Shown here: positions 34,601 to 45,184 of the stretch, piece after piece
Numbering within the stretch: position 1 is the stretch's first letter
How the letters are laid out: each line of letters begins with the position of its first letter
Assembly (NCBI GenBank): GCA_035048485.1
Contig: CM068583.1
Location: 44,801,790 to 44,865,789 of the forward strand
From: Pteria penguin
Lineage: Eukaryota > Mollusca > Bivalvia > Pterioida > Pteriidae
Reading direction: 5' to 3'
DNA length: 64,000 bases
The notes under the pieces: generated by a model
The model's database searches: none
The model's input: only the letters and a program-made list of their open reading frames with translations
What the model was told of the DNA's origin: nothing
Made by a program: the position numbers and the translations under genes

Positions 34601-35694
34601 AGGTAACATGACCGCTACTTGATACGATGTAAATTGTGTGATGTTATTTATACGCTTACCTTTATAATTGACACAGCATGCTTTAAAAAACGTATGAGTG
34701 ATACAGAAAGCTGTCTATTCAAATGTTTTTTTGCAAAATATGCTGCGTCAAGTACAAAGACAAGCCTATGAATGAAATGGCATTGAAAAACGGGATAGCC
34801 CAGTCGGACGCGGTCAATTCGGTCTGGGATAGCCCGACGAGTTTTGGGATAGCCACGGGCGGCGGGCTACCGCTTATTTCGCACACTGCATTCTCCTTTT
34901 CATCTTGCTCGCACTCAAACTCTTCCTCACTTTCACTCTCTGATTGTCATTCTCTATCTCACACTCACACTCCTTCTCACTCCCTATTTCTTGTTTGTTC
35001 ACTTTCCTCGTGGTTTGTGCTGTCTCTTCATTTTACACAGTCTCCTCAATCCCTGTCCCCTTTGTGGGAAGCTTTCTTTTCTGGTTCGGTTTAGCCCCCG
35101 ACACGAATTTAATGGGCCAAGCTTCCGTATTTACCTTCAATGTCAATACAACGCTTGTAAAGCGAAATCATATATAGAGGTTTAAAGTAAACATGTAACC
35201 GATCCAGATTATTAAAGAGCACATTTACTAAAACGAAAATTGCGGTCAGAATTAACAGCAGACATTTGGACTGGCTTGAATGAAAACTTTGCCGGTCACA
35301 GCCGATTTATATCGGTAATGCAGTGTGGCCCGGCAGATTTCAGCATCTCTGTGTACACATTAATTTAATATTAAAAGATGGCACTGAAGTGATTTTATCA
35401 CTGATTATTTGTATAAATAAACTGATGTAGACATCTGCCATTAAAATCTACGGAACTATTGTTGGCGTTTTCATTAATCTGAGGTTAGGAATTTTATGAC
35501 TGGATGTTACCCTCTTTTTTACATTCAATATCTATTCTATATCCAGTTGTGATTTCCTTGATAGTTTCATAATGTCATGGCCAATTAAATGGTCAATTGA
35601 GCTGTTTTTTTTTTTCTGAGGGTACAAAAACAGAAAAAGGCATAAAAACTTTTGTTTCCTACTTCTATGACTGCGAATAATATGAATTTGCATA

Positions 35695-35800
35695 CACTTA
35701 TGGCATCACAGCAGGTGTGACCAGTCTGCATGGGATGCTTACTCCCCCATGGCACCTGATCCCACCTCTGTTTTAACAGGGGTCTGTGATTACTTACGTT
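35695..35800 (+). repeat. Fragment of the GGCACCTG-type repeat
   Basis: GGGATGCTTACTCCCCCATG, then GGCACCTGATCCCACCTCTG and AGGGGTCTGTG. Same family as 18830 and 46145. Confidence 0.55.
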
Positions 35801-35979
35801 AAAGTCATTATATTTATTTATATATATACATGTATGTACTGTCTTGTTGTTTGGACTTCCAATTGTTGAAATCAGATCAGCATCTCAGATTTTAACTTAA
35901 ACTAATAAGGCTTTAAAAAAATATCTTTGCTTCCTATAACCTGACCGACCCCTCAAAAATGGCACCGACTCTGATTTTT

Positions 35980-36085
35980 TTTGCCATTCACAAGCGCCGC
36001 CATTTCCAGAATTGCTTTTCTGAAACTTCGCATTGTTGTTATTTCCGGTGTTTTTAAAACAAATATGGCGACCCCCATGGCATGA
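35980..36085. promoter_or_regulatory. Promoter-like GC-richer spot between CEP152 and TEX9
   Basis: In an AT-rich background this block has several CpGs. It contains ATGGCGGC (YY1-type, minus strand near 36000), ATGGCGAC (plus strand near 36065) and ACCGGAAAT (ETS-type, minus strand near 36045). Such clusters are typical of bidirectional housekeeping promoters in animals. It is 7.4 kb upstream of the CEP152 ATG and could serve a 5' UTR exon, but nothing in the sequence proves transcription. Confidence 0.3.
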
Positions 36086-36199
36086 AGCCTCGTCGTACAT
36101 GATGAATTATGTTGAACAATACCTTTTATCATACATTATGTATGTCCATCTGAATGTCAAGACATTTTCCATAGAAAAAAAAAAGAAAAAGAAAAGCCT

Positions 36200-36481
36200 A
36201 CCTACCGCCCCTATCTTTTTAGGTCATGTTACAGGAAACAAACATTTTTTTTTTTTGGCTTAAAGAAAAAGAAACCCCGGAAAGTAAGAAAGTATATACT
36301 CGAAAGTGAATCATGTTTGGCTGCAGTCAAGAGACTGGCTTCACTGCACAGGGCGGAGATCAAGATCACTCAGGAAGAGAGAATGAAGAGGAAGACAATG
36401 AACAAATTAATACGTAAAATCTATATTGTTGAGAAATGTTCTTTTAGAAATTTAGTTGGAAAAATGTTAATAAAGTATTAA
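36200..36481 (+). other. Coding-like open stretch of unknown identity
   Basis: One plus-strand frame is open across this stretch: an RSCYRKQTFFFFGL lead, then KKKKPRKVRKYILESES, CLAAVKRLASLHRAEIKIT and KRKTMNKLIRKIYIVEK, ending TAA at 36481. The middle is a charged amphipathic helix that looks protein-like. There is no convincing ATG, and an AATAAA overlaps the end. Its lead (RSCYRKQ-FFF) is echoed on the other strand at about 35913-35965 (RSGYRKQRYFF), so it may be part of an inverted repeated element or a terminal exon. I do not recognise it. Confidence 0.3.
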
Positions 36482-37364
36482 AAGAGCATTTGGTATGGAT
36501 ATTACTGTCTTAAATTTTGTTTTTCATATATGCAATGAATTATGATGAAATATTCTTTGTCCTACAGTTTAACATCCAAATGTCCTGCAGTTTTTCAAAA
36601 TTTCAACAAATTACGGGACAAATGCTCTATGGACTTTTGTCCTTATTTGCCATTTCTGTTTTAATAAAAACATGTAGATTTATTCAGTTTTTCCAAACAT
36701 CATTGTACAATATATGACAAATAAATGAATCATATTACAATGCAAGACTGTATTGAAATAACAATAATTAGATATTCTACTGTATTGTAATACAAACTTA
36801 CTTTTCAAAATGTGTTTAAGTCCATCTTATATATTCGAAACATACTTGTACAATGTGTATTGACAATGTACTGATCAATTCATGCTAAAACGTGTGAGTG
36901 TTTAAATCCCCGTAAGTTTGGGAAATCTATCACATGTGCTGACTTGTTTTGGTCTCTACAGTATGGATGACCGATTACAGTACAGTCTAAATGTTCGGGA
37001 TTTATAGAGATGGATCTGCACTATACTTTGATTATATATTTATTAATTCTGATTTGCATATCTTATATCTACTCTCTGAAAACCATATACTGATAAATAA
37101 TACTAAAATTGGTCAAATAATTCGCTTTAAACTCACTTTGTATCATTGCTTTGAAAAGGCCGCCATACCACAAACAAATTCAAGATACTTCCTGCATGTA
37201 CTATACAGTGAACTATAACGGTTAGTATTTCCCGGAAGTATTCTATCTCGTAAAACAAACAAACTCCGTAGATTCAATTCATTTTTTAAAATTCTATATG
37301 TCAAAGAAACATCAAACATATATATTTATATTATATACAAGTTCTGACAATGACTTACTTCAAT

Positions 37365-37374
37365 ATCTATCTCT

Positions 37375-37456
<82 letters not shown>

Positions 37457-37473
37457 GTCTGTCTGTCCACCCA

Positions 37474-37518
<45 letters not shown>
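37365..37518. repeat. Compound microsatellite (CTAT)n-(TGTC)n-(CACC)n-(CT)n
   Basis: About 22 CTAT units (37365-37455), three TGTC, three to four CACC, then about 18 CT dinucleotides. Open frames across it are artefacts of the repeat. Confidence 0.95.
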
Positions 37519-37521
<3 letters not shown>

Positions 37522-37979
37522 TTATGAGTTCAACAATATATATATTAAGTCAAGAAGTTCATTGCTATCGTTTCTTAAAGTTTTGGCACATTTTCTGATT
37601 TAGAATCAACACTCCATATCGGATTGATATTGCATGGTGTGTGGTTCAAATGGTGTACGTGGACAGGATGTCAAGACCTACCTATAGGCCTCAGTGTGAA
37701 AATCACTTTTCTTGGCACTAATTATTCTTAAAAAGATGTGAATTATTGTTTCCATAATAATACCAACATTCATGGTGTTACCAAAATTAATTGTAGACGA
37801 GGACATCATAGAAAACTTTTAATCAAAAGGAATATCTGACACTTTAAGGAAATAAATAATCAGTCCTACAAAATTATGAAAATAAATAGTTTGAACTCTT
37901 CTGGTAATAAAATAGATAGTTTGGTCACCAAGTTAATTTGCACAAAAAGTACATACATGTACTAAAAAAAAAACCCTTG

Positions 37980-38490
37980 ATCGCTTCGCTCGCAGTCTGA
38001 GCAATTTCATTTTATGCTTAAATGTCCCGCATATTCGGCTCTGAGATGTAAATTTTTAAAAAGTTATTATTATAATCGCCCCTCTGTCTTCAAATTAACT
38101 CAACTGCTGAGTTCTCAAAATGTTAAAGAACTGAGAAACATTGGTAAATTTATTAAACAAGCCTTTTCAATAAGAAAAAATGTGTGAAATCTTATTTACA
38201 TTTTTTATTCATCTTTTTTTCAATCTGCACTATCATATCTATTATATTTTTCATAATCATGCTTATGTATGTGTATGTATATGTATGTGTATGTATGTAT
38301 ATATATGTATAAATATATATGTATGTATGTGTGTATATGTGTGTATGTATGTGTATATGCGTGTATGCATATTATATGATCTACTTGTACTTGACCTTGA
38401 TGTGTATTTGTATATGTAATCACTGTTTTGTATTATATATCTATATGCTGTATGGCATTTGATAAATAAACTATATAATTATATAAAAAA
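37980..38490 (+). mobile_element. LINE 3' end, copy 1
   Basis: Translates QFHFMLKCPAYSAL then, with small breaks, YYYNRPSVFKLTQLLSS, ELRNIGKFIKQAF and a stop, followed by a 3' UTR with TATG repeats and an AATAAA end. This is the C-terminal H/C-x-CP tail of a LINE reverse transcriptase. It shares clear similarity with 44060-44590. 5'-truncated. Confidence 0.7.
38255..38375. repeat. TATG/TGTA-rich microsatellite in LINE tail
   Basis: Imperfect GTATGTAT/GTGTATAT alternation inside the 3' UTR of LINE copy 1. Confidence 0.8.
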
Positions 38491-40064
38491 TCATGGCTCG
38501 CTTCTCTGCCCAATCCTGACTTTGCATGGATTACCAAGTAAAGATATTGATTATTTAGAATAATTCAATATTAGATACTTTCCTCCCAAGAATGTTTCAA
38601 AGGGCTCGGGGTAACACGTAAGTTAATGTATCCATATTTTCTTATGAATTTTCTCACTTTTTGAAAGCTGTAGGATCAATAGATAAAATTTGCCAGATAT
38701 CCACAACAATTGGTCTTTTTGATTTAGGCTTTTGACTACCCACAAAATTTGTATTAGTTTATATGTAATTGTTTCTCTTTTAAAGCATAAATGTCCTTGT
38801 AATATGTATCCTTATAATATATTCATATTATAATAAAATTGTCAATTCAGAGTGGGACACCTTTGACACCGGCAGTGACGTGCTTTTAATGTGCCAGAGG
38901 TGTATATAAATGTCTGATTCTGTACCAGTTTGCCTATATCTTCATAAGGTAGGACCCTTATAACCTTTTCCAGTGGTTTAGATCCTGACAATTATACATA
39001 TTGTCCAATGACATATTTGTTAATAACACTAAAAATTCCAGTCACATTAAACGTCCCACCTCCCCCTCGTGATGAAATGGTCATCTCTTTACAGGCTATC
39101 GGTGATTGTCAGTATCTTATATACAAGGTAATGGAATGTATTTTGTGTTTAACTATTGTCTCTTTGAAAATATTTGCTCCATGTGTCTCATTTATTAAAA
39201 TGTTAACTGTGTTAACTAATATTTAGAATAGTGGTTTGTGTGAAAGACATTACCGCGAAGCTTTGGCAGGAGGCAGGGTTCTCACTAGAGTTTTGAAATC
39301 ATAAGTTCCATTATAGTCTTCTAACTCATCTTCGATACAAATGTTTATGAAAATACAAATTTTGGTGGGTCCCAAACCCATTACGATGAGTCCATGACTT
39401 ATCTAGGCGAGTCAATGAGAACACTGATTAGGTATAGATAAAATCAAAAGCCAAGGTCAAGAACTTTAACCAATGAAGAGATAATGATTCCCCCTTTTTG
39501 GCTTAACTACGCCGAAGACTGAAGGCGCATTGTCCGTCGTCCGTAAAGTCTTTACATCTTCAGCATCTTTTTTTGTAAACTGCTGCATGGATTTGACTGA
39601 TATCTTGATAAATGATCTTAGGCCCGAGGAAGGAGATGCAATTTTATTCAAATGGTGGGTATGGCTCTTGAATAGGGGCTAATAGGAGCCAAATAAGTGA
39701 AAATCAGCTAAATCTTTTAATATTTGCTCAAGAACCACAATGACTTAGTATTTAATATAAATCATCCTAATAACATGAAGTATCAAGTTTGTTTAAGTGA
39801 AGCCTCGCCGCACAGGTCAACAGTTTTACATAGGCTGATTGGATTGCCTTAAGATTCACTTGCAGAGTGACTTCATACACAATCTGAACATTGAGAAAGG
39901 TAGATACATTAGACAATTTAAATCTGATAGAGTGTGTACTTTATGTTATTTAAACGAAATGACGACGAATATCATTCATCTCATTTTACAATGATCTAAG
40001 TACAAAGTTTATTAAGAGATACTGATACATTCGACCTAACGTTTTTAAATTAATTCAATTATCA

Positions 40065-40140
40065 TCTTCAGCAGGGACGTATATATCTAAAGATAGATAG
40101 ATAGTTAGATATAGTTAGATATATACGTCCCTGTCTTCAG
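40065..40140. mobile_element. 62-bp palindromic insertion with 7-bp direct repeats
   Basis: CAGGGACGTATATATCTA at 40072-40089 is the perfect inverse of 40116-40133. Both sides carry TCTTCAG (40065-40071 and 40134-40140). Other copies of the host LINE tail lack it. Confidence 0.75.
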
Positions 40141-40441
40141 TCAATGTTAAAGAATTAAGACATTTAGGAACATACTTTATTTGAATAGTGTGAAAGAAGA
40201 AAACTGCATTTGTAATTTTTGGTTTGATATAAGACAGCAATATGTATTTAAATTTATATGTATATGTGTGTATATATGTACGTGCACACTTTTTTCATTT
40301 TCATGTGATTATATGAATGACGCTCACCTACACGTTATATTACTGTCATTATTATTAGTACTATTATATATGTATGTGTACATATTTATATGTATACATG
40401 TATTCTTATATGTGTATGTGAATAATGTATGGCTGCGTATG

Positions 40442-40461
40442 TAGTCTATGTTTTCATTTTG

Positions 40462-40507
<46 letters not shown>
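40442..40507. repeat. (AAT)n microsatellite
   Basis: About 21 AAT/ATA units, inside the 3' UTR of LINE copy 2. Gives poly-Asn or poly-Tyr open frames that are not genes. Confidence 0.95.
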
Positions 40508-40865
40508 GTATTTGACACACCCTCACTTTATTACTATATTACTTGTATATATTGTACATATTTCATTTGTTTATATGTTAATTCTGATGTGTCATTGGCA
40601 CAAAGAAATAAATACTTGAATTTGAACTTCACTTCATATTTGGTCAGTATCAAGTTGTTCAAGGACGGGCCCTGTGGCAAAATTTTGCCATGTCCCAGGG
40701 GCTGACAGGGTTTGTTTGTTTGATTTTTTAACAGGCTTACATAGGAGATATACAGCATTCTTATTATATGTAATTTCAAGTTTGTTCTAGAGAAGGTCCT
40801 ACGGCAGCTTTTACATTGGCTTGTACATGTATATAGAAATGTCTTCTATCTTTTTAAGAAATACA

Positions 40866-41126
40866 TTCATTGATTATTGTTTTACGCCACTCCACGATTA
40901 TTTCACGTATATGGTGACGGCATCTGCCTGATGTACTGCATACAATTTAGACCTTTACAACGGAGCAGTGAGGGATATTATATGTGCCACGCCTACCGTG
41001 ACACGGGACCTCTGTTTTTACTGTCTCATCCGAAATACAGAACACCGGTGCGCCCAGGACGGGAGTCGAACCCGGGACCTCTCGATCATGAGCCGAGCAT
41101 CTTATCCACTAAGCCACACCGACTTT
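40866..41126 (-). mobile_element. tRNA-derived SINE, family A, copy 3
   Basis: Full-length family A copy. Plus strand shows the body TTTCACGTATATGGTGACGG and the reversed B box GGGAGTCGAACCCGGGAC, ending GGCCACACC-like at the tRNA 5' end. Intergenic. Confidence 0.8.
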
Positions 41127-41734
41127 TTAAGAAATACAACTACAAGAAACAATTTATGACTTTCTATATACATAAAGTCTCAGTATGAGATGCTGAATCA
41201 AGTTGCAAACCTTGTGGCAATATTTGGCCTCACTCCATACATGGGAAATATCGTTGAAAACCGTCTTTGCAAGAATCATACGCCACAATGACTTCATATC
41301 TAGTGTCACGTTACTAGCATGACATTTATTCAAGGGAAAGGCTTAAGGCAATATATGGCAGGGCAATTAGGGAGCATGTCTACAGATAGTCCCTACCCCT
41401 CGCAGGCATCTCTTCAAGTCTTCATAGGTGATGCAGGAAGTTTTGGACGGAGAAGTGAGAAGTCAAAAGTAAAATACAGGAAGAATGAATAACGACCGTA
41501 ATTGAATCCTTGACCCAGGAACCGAGGCTATGGCATCAGTTCTGCCACCTAAACCATATTTTGACTGCAGTTGGCCTCTCTGTCATATCAAAGTAAAGAT
41601 GAAGAGGTGTTGGCCTGCAGCTGAAGGGGTTTTTGTCCAAGTCATAATTGATGCAGGAATTCTTGGTAGAAAAACAGGTACATAGACGAAAGGAAGTACA
41701 GGAATGTTGAGTAACGTCTATTATAGAATCCATG

Positions 41735-41930
41735 ACACAAGACCCGATGTTATAAAGTAGACTTTCACCCCGAGTAGATTTTCCATCTGGAAAATTGTCT
41801 CTAGAATAAGACTTTCCCACTGAAAATTGGCTCTAGAGTAGACTTTACTCCGAGGAAAAACTGCTGTAGAGACAACTTTCCGGTGGAAATTCTACTCTAC
41901 AGCTAGTTGTAGAGTAAGCTTCCCCCAGGG
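41735..41930. repeat. Degenerate short repeats around TCTAGAGTAGACTTT
   Basis: The motifs GTAGACTTT, TTTTCCATCTGGAAAA (a small palindrome) and CTCTAGA recur every 35-50 bases on alternating strands. No coding function supported. Confidence 0.6.
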
Positions 41931-42395
41931 TAGTATCCCCCCCTCCTATTCACTATCTGAACGTTATCATGGTAACCATACACATGGATACAAATATTAC
42001 AGCTTATTGTGTTTGTCCTGTCCATCCGCCTGAGAAAATAAAGCACATATGTACAAAAATGGATCAATTTTATGCAATTTCTAACAAAAAAGAAAACTGA
42101 AGACATCTGACAAAGTTGTATGACATCAAGGACATGCGCACTTAAAAGAGTTTTGCCTTCTAAACTCATAAAAATACATGAAATTTGTGTAATTAACCTG
42201 TCTATGAACGAAACAATACTAATATATCAAAGTTTTAAGAGAATTATGAATTTTTCGAAATTTTAACAGATTTATTTGCATAATCAGATGTCAAAATGGC
42301 AGCTAGGGACACCGGTTGAAACGAGGTCAAAATATGGAACTCTTCCTCATTAAATCTGCGGATGCAGCTTGCTGTCAGACTCGCTTTATCAGATA

Positions 42396-42666
42396 CATGA
42401 TTGATCGAATATTGTTTTACGTCACGACTATTTCACGTATATGGTGACGGCATCTGCCTGATGCGGGGCATACAAATTCAGAACTTTGCAACGGACCCAC
42501 CCGAAGCAGTGAGGGATCTTTTACGCGCCACGCCTGCCGTGACGGGACCTCGGTTTTTACTACCTGGTCTGAAAGACAGAACACCGGTGCGCCAAGGACG
42601 GGAGTCGAACCCGGGACTTCTCGATCATGAGCCGAGCACCTTATATCCACTAGGCCCATCGGCTTA
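42396..42666 (-). mobile_element. tRNA-derived SINE, family A, copy 4
   Basis: Full-length family A copy with intact B box (GGAGTCGAACCCGGGAC reversed) and tRNA head. All four family A copies in the window lie on the minus strand. Confidence 0.8.
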
Positions 42667-42789
42667 GTTTATTAGATACACAATATTGCAATGCCTACAA
42701 CTTACGGTGTGTGAAATATTTTATTACCGATATAAGTATAATGCATGAATATTTTGGAAATTTTGTATCAAATACTGATAAACAACGGT

Positions 42790-42930
42790 CAGTGGCGGAT
42801 TTAGAGGGGCAGGGGCCTCCAACCCCCCCCCCCAGATTTGGCACAAAAATGGCCAAGTAGTTTGGCTAATGCACATATGCCCCCCCCCCTCCCCCTCCCC
42901 TTTTCGGAAAATCTGGCATTGACAGTAGTA
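42790..42930. mobile_element. hAT-like terminal sequence, left
   Basis: CAGTGGCGGATTTAGAGGG followed by C-rich runs, the typical end of hAT-type elements. The possible partner end is at 44985-45028. No 8-bp target duplication is evident. Confidence 0.5.
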
Positions 42931-43074
42931 TGTTTAGTTTTACATTTGCTCGTTCAAGCTCTTTGAAAATTTCAGTATTACCATACCTTCACCTTAATTA
43001 CCTTGATTATTGCTGAAAGGTATTGTCATATGTGCTTGGACCTCCCCATCAGACCTGGTTTTTGTGCGATGTGG

Positions 43075-43475
43075 CAGTGTCTGCGGCTATTCCAGACAGG
43101 GCAGAGACTGCGGCTGTTCCAGGCAGACTGCGGCTATTCCAGACAGGGCAGAGACTGCAGCTGTTCCAGGCAGACTGCGGATATTCCAGATAGGGCAGAG
43201 ACTGCGGCTGTTCCAGGCAGACTGCGGCTATTCCAGACAGGGCAGAGAATGCGGCTGTTCCAGGCAGGGCAGAGACTGCGGCTGTTCCAGGCAGACTGCG
43301 GCTATTCCAGACAGGGCAGAGACTGCAGCTGTTCCAGGCAGACTGCGGATATTCCAGATAGGGCAGAGACTGCGGCTGTTCCAGGCAGACTGCGGCTATT
43401 CCAGGCAGGGCAGAGACTGCGGCTGTTCCAGGCAGACTGCGGCTGTTCCAGGCAGGACAGAGACTGCAATAACCA
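43075..43475. repeat. 27+20-bp minisatellite with 168-bp higher-order unit
   Basis: Built from a 27-bp unit (CTGCGGCTATTCCAGACAGG plus GCAGAGA) and a shortened 20-bp unit (CTGCGGCTGTTCCAGGCAGA). Order 27-20-27-20-27-27-20 repeats, so marker variants such as GACTGCAGCTG recur 168 bp apart (43153 and 43321). GC-rich compared with its surroundings; open in several frames on both strands, which is a by-product. Confidence 0.9.
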
Positions 43476-43837
43476 CACGAGACATAACTGGTAACGTGAC
43501 ATAGATGAACAGGGAGCGATATGAAATTTTGATGGTACATTTATAACTACCCCGCTCCTTCCAACTAGATTGTCGAACATACCAAAAACAGAGAGTTTGT
43601 TATCTGTTGTGTTGTGTTTTATTTTGGTTCTTTTCTTTTTTCTTTCTTTGGTTTTTTTTCTTTTTTTGTTTTTTATTATTATTTTTTTGTGCGTTTTTAT
43701 TTGGAGGAGGGGGGAAGTTGTTGTTTTGTTTTTGTGTGACTCTGTTTTCTGCTTATATGTATATATTAACGGAAGTGAAGCAACGTCTCGTTGATATACA
43801 TAAGCAGTCTATTATATCTGAAATAAACGCTTCATCG

Positions 43838-44014
43838 AAATGTTGGTTGGTTGGTTGATTGGTGTTTTACGTCGCTTTCAACAATATTTCAGTTATATCG
43901 CGACATGGAAGCAGGAGGTTACCAACCTCTTAAACATAGTGGCGCAATCCGGGAATCGAACCCGGATCGTCGGCGCCGCAATCCAAGCGCTTAACCACTA
44001 CACCACGCCTGCCC
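43838..44014 (-). mobile_element. tRNA-derived SINE, family B, copy 4
   Basis: Near-complete reverse copy: GGTTGGTTGGTTGATTGG tail, ACGTCGCTTTCAACAATATT, ATCGCGACATGGAAGCAGG and reversed B box GGGAATCGAACCCGG. It lies between a minisatellite and a LINE tail. Confidence 0.8.
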
Positions 44015-44059
44015 CTTCATCGAAATGTTCTTTATATAAACACATTATTGATCATGTAA

Positions 44060-44592
44060 CATTATAGCCGTGTTTGACCAAACCTATTTTTATGCAATAT
44101 AAGAAAATTATCAGCAGATTACGCCTTTCTTCGCATTGTTTGAATATTGAAACTGGCCGCTATAAAAATATACCTATTGAAAGACGTACTTGTAATATTT
44201 GTAAATTAGATATAGAGGACGAGTTCCATTTTATTCTCAAATGTCCCGCTTTTGAATGAAATATTTGAAGAATTATTATTATAGAAGACCCTCCGTCTTC
44301 AAACAAGTTCAACTTTTAAGTTCTGGTAATACCAAGGAACTTTGTAATTTTGGTAAATTTTTAAAGAATGCTTTTAAAACGAGAAGTACTATAAGTTAAA
44401 TTTCATAGCTATATATTATAATTGTATTATATCTACTATATTCTATATAAAAATTTATATAAGTTTATTGTGATATTTCTTTGTATTGCGTTGACCTTGA
44501 CATTATATTATATTATTGTTGAGTTTTATATATTGTACAATGTATATCTATAAGCTGTATAGCTTTTGATTAATAAACAATACAATACAATA
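44060..44592 (+). mobile_element. LINE 3' end, copy 3 (best preserved)
   Basis: Encodes a run RLRLSSHCLNIETGRYKNI, then CNICKLDIEDEFHFILKCP before a stop; with one shift it continues YYYRRPSVFKQVQLLSSG and ELCNFGKFLKNAFKTRS. The Cys/His cluster is typical of the ORF2 C-terminus. It ends in AATAAACAATACAATACAA, the probable element 3' end. Confidence 0.75.
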
Positions 44593-44984
44593 TATGATGA
44601 AAATCTTTGAAGTGGATATAATCAACTTGCACCGTCCATCTGATATTCGGTCGGGGAGGGGGTTGGCTGGTTATTGTTGTTGTATTTTTTTTTTTTATTA
44701 ATTAATCTCTCCCCAATAGTCTATTCTGAACTCATACTTCGCAATAAATTATGTGTTAACTGAATTTTGTTATACACACCATTAAATCTATGGTGGAATA
44801 TCAAATTTCCTGAGTGATTTTAAAAATTGCTGACCACATATTATCGGGTAAAAATATGCCTCAGACCCGATATATCTGCACAAAACAATCTTGTGTAACT
44901 AGATAAAAGATGATAGAAATTATACCATATCCTGAAAGTATTGGAATGAAGTATACCAACTGTATTTTGGCTAATACTTGAACT

Positions 44985-45028
44985 TCACACGTGCCCCCTC
45001 CTTTTGGGAAATCCTGAATCCGCCACTG
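44985..45028. mobile_element. hAT-like terminal sequence, right
   Basis: GCCCCCTCCTTTTGGGAAAT then CCTGAATCCGCCACTG, the inverse of the end at 42790 over about 13 bases. Confidence 0.5.
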
Positions 45029-45119
45029 AGACAGCCATTTGCAAAGTAAATATAATGTTATAACATCTTCAAAATAAATTAGATTAAAAGTAAATTTACA
45101 TCATGCAGATCACAGACAC

Positions 45120-45184
45120 AAAGCTCGCTCGAACCCGGGATCGGATTTTCAAATACGGAAATCGATCCCGGGTCCAAGCTAGCT
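45120..45184. repeat. GC-rich hairpin around CCCGGGATCG
   Basis: AGCTCGCTCGAACCCGGGAT and its near-inverse ATCCCGGGTCCAAGCTAGCT flank a short AT loop. It stands out in AT-rich surroundings; function unknown. Confidence 0.7.

Larger units (their letters stand above)
39840..40622 (+). mobile_element. LINE 3' end, copy 2, with palindromic insertion and AAT microsatellite
   Basis: Contains NIEKGRYIRQFKSDRVCTLC, followed by HLILQ, the decayed equivalent of NIETGRYKNIPIERRTCNIC in copy 3. The VKELRHLGTYF stretch and 3' UTR follow. Two later additions interrupt it: a 62-bp palindrome at 40072-40133 and an AAT tract at 40442-40507. Confidence 0.65.

Noticed and set aside
37365..37518. Regularly spaced repeats considered as a CRISPR array
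   Set aside because: No unique spacers; a simple compound microsatellite in a eukaryotic genome.
37298..37603. Open frames of YLSIYLSIYLSI repeats
   Set aside because: Compound microsatellite, not a protein.
40877..41188. Open frame of about 100 codons over SINE A copy 3
   Set aside because: The same frame appears over other SINE A copies at 26151 and 42401. It is part of the SINE body, not a gene.
41964..41980. ATGGTAACCAT as a possible RFX X-box
   Set aside because: The spacing and half sites are those of a short perfect palindrome, and there is no gene start near it.
43003..43580. Long open frames of about 160 codons on both strands, rich in Gly/Arg/Cys or Trp/Ser/Leu
   Set aside because: They are created by the 27+20-bp minisatellite, which lacks stops in several frames. 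There is no start context, splice signal or family.
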